Origin: Terrimesophilobacter mesophilus
GTDB taxonomy: Bacteria; Actinomycetota; Actinomycetes; Actinomycetales; Microbacteriaceae
Length of the DNA: 64,000 bases
Assembly (NCBI RefSeq): GCF_014200375.1
Contig: NZ_JACHBP010000001.1
Location: 1,178,001 to 1,242,000 of the forward strand
Direction of reading: 5' to 3'
This document shows, piece after piece, positions 59,308-64,000 of the stretch. The translations under genes and the position numbers were made by a program. The notes beneath the pieces were generated by a model. That model had not been told where the DNA came from. It saw only the letters and a program-made list of their open reading frames with translations, and did not search any database. The stretch's first letter is position 1. Each line of letters starts with the position of its first letter.

Positions 59308-59545
59308 TCACACGATTGGCGCCAAGGGACAGGTCGTCATCCCGAAGCAACTCCGTGACGACCTGAAGATCCAGCCCGGCCAGGAGGTCGTCTTCGAGCG
59401 GCGCGGCGACGATGTTCTCCTGCGCAAGGCTCCGACGGCGACGCCGACCACGCCCCTCAAGGGGCGCTTTCGTGGCAGCGCGCTCACCGAAGCGCTGCTC
59501 GATGCCCGCCGTGAGGACCGTTTGGCCGAGGGTACCGACAACTGA
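59282..59545 (+). CDS. vapB: AbrB/SpoVT-fold antitoxin (VapB-like)
   Basis: An 87-residue antitoxin with a swapped-hairpin AbrB domain (HTIGAKGQVVIPKQLRDDLKI, about residues 9-29, and QEVVFERRGDDVLL) and a flexible C-terminal arm for toxin binding (SALTEALLDARREDRLAEG). Two in-frame ATGs exist: 59282, six bases after a TATACT box, and 59303, seven bases after the duplicate. The protein would be 87 or 80 residues. Its stop overlaps the toxin start by one base (TGATG). Confidence 0.88.
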   Translation: MTVILEGMTHTIGAKGQVVIPKQLRDDLKIQPGQEVVFERRGDDVLLRKAPTATPTTPLKGRFRGSALTEALLDARREDRLAEGTDN

Positions 59546-59931
59546 TGTCAGTCGTACTCGACTCCTGGGCCATCATGCGACTACTCGAAGGGGCTGAGCC
59601 CGCCGCGAGCCGCGTGCAGGAGCAACTCGACTCCGGGACGGCGACCATGAGCTGGATCAACCTCGGCGAGGTCTTGTACGTACTCATCCGTTCCGTCGGG
59701 TCCGACGCGGCGAACGCCACCGTCAACGACCTTGAGAAACAGCTCGACGCAACACTCCCGGATCGTGCCACGATCCTGGAGGCCGCCGCCATCAAGGCAA
59801 GGTACCGGATGTCGTACGCCGACGCCTTCGCCGCGGCTACCGCCGTGCGTCTCGAGTTTCCGCTGTGGACAGGCGACCCCGAGCTGACGCTCGCCGAGGT
59901 GCCCTGGACCACCGTGAACCCGAGCAGCTGA
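59545..59931 (+). CDS. vapC: PIN-domain ribonuclease toxin (VapC-like)
   Basis: A 128-residue PIN-domain RNase, neutralised by the adjacent antitoxin. Acidic metal-binding residues are in place: D6 (VVLDSWA), E42 (NLGEVLYVL), D93 (SYADAFAAA) and D111 (TGDPEL). Translational coupling to vapB through TGATG. VapC toxins cleave tRNA or rRNA; the target cannot be inferred here. Confidence 0.9.
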   Translation: MSVVLDSWAIMRLLEGAEPAASRVQEQLDSGTATMSWINLGEVLYVLIRSVGSDAANATVNDLEKQLDATLPDRATILEAAAIKARYRMSYADAFAAATAVRLEFPLWTGDPELTLAEVPWTTVNPSS

Positions 59932-59956
59932 CCTGGTCGGACGAGACGCACGATCC

Positions 59957-60499
59957 TTACGGCAGACACCCCACCGAGGCGAGAGCAGCCCGGATGAGAA
60001 CGCCGCGGCCACCCTCCATCTCGCGCGCGATCCCGTCGCTCGCGGCCTCATCCGGTGCGAGCCAGGTGACCTCGAGCGCGTCCTGCCGAGGCTCGCACGT
60101 TCCGGTCACCGGTACGACATAGGCGAGAGAGACCGCGTGCTGGCGATCGTCGGTGAACGCGCTGAGCCCCGGCATCGGGAAGTACTCCGCCACGGAGAAC
60201 GGCACCGGGCTCGGCGGCAGCTGCGGGAAGGCCATCGGTCCGAGGTCCTTCTCAAGATGGCGGAACAGCGCCTCGCGCAGGGTCTCGCCGTACATGACGC
60301 GCCCGGAGACGAGCGTGCGGGTCATCTCCCCCGTGTGCGATGCCCGCAGCAGCACCCCTACCTCGACGACCCGGCCGAGCCCGTCGATGCGCACGGGAAC
60401 GGCTTCGACGTAGAGCAGCGGAAGGCGCATCCGGATGCTCGTGAGCTCGTCGTCCGACAGCCATCCGGAATTGGGGTCTGGCGTGCCGACGGAGCTCAT
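59957..60499 (-). CDS. NUDIX-like DUF4916 family protein
   Basis: A 180-residue cytosolic protein of the actinobacterial DUF4916/NUDIX-like type: YVEAVPVRIDGLGRVVEVGVLL, GRVMYGETLREALFRHLEKDLG (a degenerate Nudix box GETLREAL-xxHLEKDLG) and HAVSLAYVVPVTGTCEPRQDALEVTWL. The Nudix box does not carry the complete REUXEE pattern, so hydrolase activity is uncertain. ATG at 60499; GACAAT five bases further upstream hints at a leaderless message. Converges on vapC with a 25-base gap. Confidence 0.8.
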   Translation of the reverse strand: MSSVGTPDPNSGWLSDDELTSIRMRLPLLYVEAVPVRIDGLGRVVEVGVLLRASHTGEMTRTLVSGRVMYGETLREALFRHLEKDLGPMAFPQLPPSPVPFSVAEYFPMPGLSAFTDDRQHAVSLAYVVPVTGTCEPRQDALEVTWLAPDEAASDGIAREMEGGRGVLIRAALASVGCLP

Positions 60500-60559
60500 G
60501 CTCCATTGTCGCCCATGCGCGACCCGGTGCGAGGATTGGGGAAACGAACGGGGGCCTCC

Positions 60560-61180
60560 ATGCGAATCGACTCGGATGCCGTCATGTGGTCCGCACCGGA
60601 GCGTGAGCGCGCCGGCCGCCCGCTTCTCGTTCTGCTTCACGGTTTCGGTGCGACGGAGGGCGACATGTTCGCGTTCTCCCGGCACCTGCCCCTCGCCCCG
60701 GTCATCGCGTCGGTGCGCGCACCCCTGTCGGCCGGCAGCGGCTACACATGGTTCCCTTCGGACGATGCCAGTTCGGAAGAGCGGCTGGACTCCATCGCGG
60801 ACGTCACCGCCGCGCTTCTGGACTGGGTCGACTCGACGACCTCGACGGGTGTCGGCATCATCGGATTGTCGCAGGGCGGCACGATGGCACTCGAGATGCT
60901 GCGCACCAGTCCCGATCGGTTCGCCTGTGTCGTGAATCTGAGCGGGTTCGTCCTGCCGTCGGACAACGCGGGCGATGCCCTGCTCGCGGAACGCAGGCCC
61001 CCGGTGTTCTGGGGCAGGGGAACCAGCGACGAGACGATTCCGACCTCGCTCATCGACCACACCGGCGACTGGCTGCAGCGGCACTCGGCCCTCACCGGCA
61101 GGATCTACGAAGGGCTCGGGCACGCGGTGTCGGATGCGGAACTCGGCGAGGTGAGCGCCTTCATCCGCGAGCACCTCTAG
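60560..61180 (+). CDS. Alpha/beta hydrolase, carboxylesterase/phospholipase-like
   Basis: A 206-residue serine hydrolase: oxyanion segment LLVLLHGFGATEGDM, nucleophile elbow GIIGLSQGGTMAL, Asp in WGRGTSDETIP and His in EGLGHAVSDAEL. It belongs to the dienelactone hydrolase/acyl-protein thioesterase-like group; the substrate is unknown. The ATG at 60560 was chosen over far upstream in-frame codons that run through the oppositely coded NUDIX gene. Confidence 0.87.
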   Translation: MRIDSDAVMWSAPERERAGRPLLVLLHGFGATEGDMFAFSRHLPLAPVIASVRAPLSAGSGYTWFPSDDASSEERLDSIADVTAALLDWVDSTTSTGVGIIGLSQGGTMALEMLRTSPDRFACVVNLSGFVLPSDNAGDALLAERRPPVFWGRGTSDETIPTSLIDHTGDWLQRHSALTGRIYEGLGHAVSDAELGEVSAFIREHL

Positions 61181-61186
61181 CCGGTT

Positions 61187-61687
61187 TCAGCGCCTCCAGC
61201 GGAACGCGAGGATGACGACCGTCGAGGTCAGCGTCGCGAGGCCGAGCACGACGAGCATCGGGGAGCCGAAGAACGTCAGCTGGGCCAGGAGCGACACGAG
61301 GTAGCCGTCGACACCGCCGAAACCGGAGGTGCGCTGCCATTCCGCCACGAGGAAGAGGAAGCCGATTCCCGCTGCGATGAAGACGACGCCGAGTGCCCAG
61401 AGCACGATGATCCACGGGTTCAGGCGCTGCCACCAGGCGCGGGCGTGCGTTTCGCCCTCCGCGACGGCGGGGGCGACGGATGCAGGGCCCGTGACCGGTT
61501 CGACCTCCGGTTCCGGAACGGCGAAGTCCGGGACTCCGGGAGCGATGCCCGTGCTCGGGATCGCCGACTCCTCCCGCAGGGGTCCGCGCGGAGGCTCCTC
61601 GCGGTGCACTCGCGGGTCGTAGCCCGGCTGGAATGCCGGACTGAACCGCGGGTCGAATTGCTTGCTCACCCCGCCAGAATCCGTCAT
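61187..61687 (-). CDS. Membrane protein with Pro-rich N-terminus, unknown function
   Basis: A 166-residue protein: about 88 residues of disordered Pro/Glu/Ala-rich sequence, then two membrane segments (about residues 93-116 and 135-160) with a short WQRTSGFGGVDGY loop. GAGGAGGG precedes the ATG. I do not recognise the family. It converges on the hydrolase gene (6-base gap) and is divergent from the thermonuclease gene. Confidence 0.65.
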   Translation of the reverse strand: MTDSGGVSKQFDPRFSPAFQPGYDPRVHREEPPRGPLREESAIPSTGIAPGVPDFAVPEPEVEPVTGPASVAPAVAEGETHARAWWQRLNPWIIVLWALGVVFIAAGIGFLFLVAEWQRTSGFGGVDGYLVSLLAQLTFFGSPMLVVLGLATLTSTVVILAFRWRR

Positions 61688-61747
61688 GTCGCCCTCCTCG
61701 CGTCGAGTCTATCGATGGGGTGCGGCGCCCCTCGATACAGTGTCGCT

Positions 61748-62305
61748 ATGAAGAGGATGTCGACGACCATTCTCCTGATCCTCGTACTCGTTATCGTGAT
61801 CGCCGTCGTCGTGGCGAACCTTCCGGAGCAGACGACCGGTGGGCCGCCCACCGGAGGCGACCCGGCCGCCGTCGAGATCGCCCGGCCGGCGGGGGCGACG
61901 CTGTCCCACATCGCCTACGTGCACGACGGGGACACCCTCTACCTGCAGCCGGACGGGACCACCTCCCGGGCGGATGAGATCACGGTGCGTTTGATCGGGA
62001 TCGACACCCCGGAACTGCGCCCCGAGGTGCAGTGCTACGCCGTCAAGGCTCGCGACTACCTCCGCCAGCAACTGCCGGAGGGCACTGAGGTGTGGGTCGA
62101 ATCCGACCGTGAGAGGCTCGACCGGTACGGACGCACCCTGCTCTACCTCTGGAAGCAGGATGGAACATCCGTGAATCTCGACCTCGTGGAGAAGGGTTAC
62201 GCGAGTGCCCTCACGATCCCGCCGAACGACTCCTACCACGGCGAGTTCGAGGCGGCGGAGCGTGCGGCACGCGCTGCCGACCGCGGCCAGTGGGGCTCGT
62301 GTTGA
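61748..62305 (+). CDS. Membrane-anchored thermonuclease (SNase family)
   Basis: A 185-residue protein with an N-terminal membrane anchor or signal (about residues 7-27) and an OB-fold staphylococcal-nuclease domain: AYVHDGDTLYLQ, VRLIGIDTPELR (catalytic Arg and Glu) and RLDRYGRTLLYLW (second Arg), EKGYASALTI. It would cut DNA or RNA outside the membrane with calcium. TACAGT (61736-61741) is six bases before the ATG, without Shine-Dalgarno, so the message is probably leaderless. Confidence 0.9.
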   Translation: MKRMSTTILLILVLVIVIAVVVANLPEQTTGGPPTGGDPAAVEIARPAGATLSHIAYVHDGDTLYLQPDGTTSRADEITVRLIGIDTPELRPEVQCYAVKARDYLRQQLPEGTEVWVESDRERLDRYGRTLLYLWKQDGTSVNLDLVEKGYASALTIPPNDSYHGEFEAAERAARAADRGQWGSC

Positions 62306-62434
62306 CCGCACTTCACGGGTGGCCGGGACGCTCATTTCGCGCCCGCCCCCACCCGCGTTGCCCTCTCCTCGCCCTGTTACTGTTGGCTGAGGTGAGCCGG
62401 TGAGAACGCGTCGGCTCGGAAGGAAAGGGCTCGG

Positions 62435-63184
62435 ATGAGCTACATCAAGTCGTCACTCCTGGACGAGAAGGGATTCGTCGTCCTCGATCGCTACGATCAG
62501 ACGGCCGACCCGCAGGAGTGGCTGGATCTTGACTACGTCGAGTGGAAGTCATCCGGCGACACCCGCTTCGCGCCCCTCGCGAGCGCCCGCGGTGAGATCG
62601 AGGTCAACGGCTTCTGGAACCATCAGCCCCCGCGTACCGACAAGGACGGCGTCTGGATCGAATCGCAGGTCGCGAAGGCGCCGATCCTGGCCAGGCGGGC
62701 GAAGGAGCCGGGTGCGAACGTCGGCCGCTGCCGCGTGATCGAGCTGCAGCCCACGACCTATGTCGACGCCTTGTACAACCTGCACCAGGACGACAACAAC
62801 CGACTCAACCCCGACGAGACGGGGTGGATCGTGCGCGCGTTCTTCAACCTCACGGACGACCCGGACTCCTACCTCGTCCTTCGGGAGGAGCGCTACGACC
62901 CGACGACCGAGATCCGGCTTCCGCTCGCCGCCGGCACGCAGGTCATCGTGGACACGCAGCGCTTCTGGCACGCGACCTGGCACAACAGCGAGAGCCCGCG
63001 CTACAACCTCATCACCTCGTGGGAGTCAGGGCCGGCACTCGATGCGTACATCGAGAAATACCACGGACACAATGACCATCTGAATGCGCCCCTGGACGAG
63101 GCGGTCATCGACGAGGCGCAGGATGCGGTCCAGCGCCGCCTGGCGGAGCGTGCCGCCGCACTCGCGGAGAAGCGCCGGGGCTGA
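62435..63184 (+). CDS. Unnamed protein with HxD...H...R pattern, possible Fe(II)/2-oxoglutarate oxygenase
   Basis: The 249-residue soluble protein belongs to no family I can name. It contains H117-Q-D119 in LYNLHQDDNN, H179/H183 in QRFWHATWHN and R189 in SPRYN, spaced like the HxD...H facial triad plus substrate-binding Arg of double-stranded beta-helix oxygenases; LPLAAGTQVIVD precedes the distal His as in that fold. GGAAAGG precedes the ATG at 62435. The C-terminal 45 residues form a charged helix. The assignment is inference from motif spacing. Confidence 0.6.
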   Translation: MSYIKSSLLDEKGFVVLDRYDQTADPQEWLDLDYVEWKSSGDTRFAPLASARGEIEVNGFWNHQPPRTDKDGVWIESQVAKAPILARRAKEPGANVGRCRVIELQPTTYVDALYNLHQDDNNRLNPDETGWIVRAFFNLTDDPDSYLVLREERYDPTTEIRLPLAAGTQVIVDTQRFWHATWHNSESPRYNLITSWESGPALDAYIEKYHGHNDHLNAPLDEAVIDEAQDAVQRRLAERAAALAEKRRG

Positions 63185-63349
63185 GGCCCCACCGCGTCCG
63201 AGAATGCCGGTGTGCAGGTCTCCGGCGTTGGTGGATCTTCCCTCGGGGTTCGAGGGCGTGCGATGCCCTGGCGGTGACGGCCCGCAGCGGACGACCCGGA
63301 ACACTCGACAGTGCGAGGGCGGCTGAAATGACCCCTGATCAGGGATTCT

Positions 63350-63440
63350 GGCGGAGACGGAGGGATTTGAACCCTCGGTTCCCTTACGGGAACTCCACCT
63401 TAGCAGGGTGGTGCACTAGGCCGGACTATGCGACGTCTCC
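63350..63440 (-). tRNA. tRNA-Ser, anticodon GCU
   Basis: A 91-base type II tRNA on the minus strand. Acceptor stem GGAGACG/CGTCTCC, anticodon stem CCACC/GGTGG with loop CTGCTAA (anticodon GCU, reading AGC and AGU), long variable arm with GTTCCC/GGGAAC, T arm GAGGG-TTCAAAT-CCCTC, discriminator G and encoded CCA. The long variable arm confirms serine. Confidence 0.95.
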
Positions 63441-63484
63441 AGTTGCTCGCACAATCATAACGGCTTTCCGCCGGCCGGATGTCG

Positions 63485-64000
63485 TCAGCCGAACGCCTTC
63501 GAGCAGGTGTAGTCGGCCGCGCTCTGGCCCTTGATGCCCGGCAGCAGCGACGCGGGTGGCAGCGAGGGCGCCGGGGTCTCGGATGCCGTCGGATCCGGCG
63601 ACGCGCTCGGCTTGTCCGGGTTCTCCACCGAGCCGAGCCCGGTGTTGCCCGCCTCGAGCGTGAAGGGTTTGTCCGCTTTGATCTTCGCGAACAGAGCCTC
63701 CGCGAGTGCTGTCACCGGGGCGACCTTCCCCGCGTAGACACCCGGCTGGCCGGTGACGCCGGGGTACTGCACGAACATCACCCGCTCGAGCGGAAGGTTC
63801 TTGAGCACCTGCGCCATCGACACCATGGTGTTGAGGTTCTTGAGGCTGTTCGAGAGGGTCATGGACTGGCTCGCGACCGTCGCGATGTTGTAGAGCTTCC
63901 CGAAATCGTTGAGCACGCCGTCCGACTTGACGGTCCGCACGAGCGACGAGAGGAACACCTGCTGGGAGCTGATGCGGCCGAGGTCGCTCCCGTCACCCAC
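63485..64000 (-). CDS. LytR-CpsA-Psr (LCP) family protein, C-terminal part (cut by window edge)
   Basis: LCP proteins are membrane-bound enzymes that attach glycopolymers to peptidoglycan. About 171 C-terminal residues are visible, including RISSQQVFLSSLVRTVKS and the segment LKNLPLERVMFVQYPG typical of the end of the LCP domain, followed by a Pro/Ser-rich linker and a final CSKAFG. The catalytic Arg/Asp region and the membrane anchor lie beyond base 64000. Confidence 0.82.
   Translation of the reverse strand: MGDGSDLGRISSQQVFLSSLVRTVKSDGVLNDFGKLYNIATVASQSMTLSNSLKNLNTMVSMAQVLKNLPLERVMFVQYPGVTGQPGVYAGKVAPVTALAEALFAKIKADKPFTLEAGNTGLGSVENPDKPSASPDPTASETPAPSLPPASLLPGIKGQSAADYTCSKAFG

Overview
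The window reads as chromosomal DNA of a high-GC Gram-positive bacterium. Protein wording, frequent GTG/TTG starts, leaderless genes and the absence of outer-membrane pilus parts point to Actinobacteria, most likely family Microbacteriaceae (inferred from protein resemblance; no search was run). Positions 1 to 35130 are coded almost entirely on the minus strand. The right part is mixed. The two ends cut genes: ribosomal protein L5 (left) and an LCP-family cell-wall protein (right).

Minus-strand block read in transcription order (right to left): rpoB-rpoC (33632 to 26201), a complete monoderm type IV pilus locus (25905 to 14697: pilB, pilT, pilC, pilA, three minor pilin-like genes, prepilin peptidase, pilM, pilN, pilO), two small membrane-protein genes, the str operon rpsL-rpsG-fusA-tuf (13085 to 8715), an orphan MT0933-type antitoxin-like gene, an AbiEi/DUF559-like gene bracketed by palindromes, and the S10-spc ribosomal protein operon (6531 to 1). 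The pilus locus therefore sits inside the usual rpoBC-str-S10 housekeeping series.

Middle (33868 to 41699): agmatinase, a spermidine-synthase-like enzyme, a PQQ-dependent sugar dehydrogenase-like lipoprotein, a SprT-like metalloprotein, a paired CrcB/Fluc fluoride channel, a CGNR zinc-finger regulator, two exported proteins (one with six near-identical TEGDT repeats), a DUF427 protein and a ComB-like phosphatase.

Island (41739 to 56867): an apparently complete hydroxyproline catabolic system. A Liv-type ABC importer (livJHMGF) brings in substrate. A proline-racemase-family 4-hydroxyproline 2-epimerase, a three-subunit flavin/iron-sulfur D-hydroxyproline dehydrogenase, a DHDPS-family deaminase and an alpha-ketoglutarate semialdehyde dehydrogenase convert trans-4-hydroxy-L-proline to alpha-ketoglutarate. 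A second divergent arm (enolase-superfamily enzyme, second proline-racemase-family enzyme, OCD-family reductase) fits 3-hydroxyproline or a related substrate. A GntR/FCD regulator lies between the arms, and a shared TGTAAYATR motif occurs at three likely promoters.

Right end (57021 to 64000): DEAD-box helicase with a repetitive basic tail, GNAT acetyltransferase, 19-bp tandem repeats, a VapBC-type toxin-antitoxin pair with a duplicated promoter/operator, a NUDIX-like protein, an alpha/beta hydrolase, a membrane protein, a membrane-anchored thermonuclease, an unnamed protein with an HxD...H...R pattern, tRNA-Ser(GCU) and the LCP gene. No CRISPR array, insertion sequence or prophage was seen.
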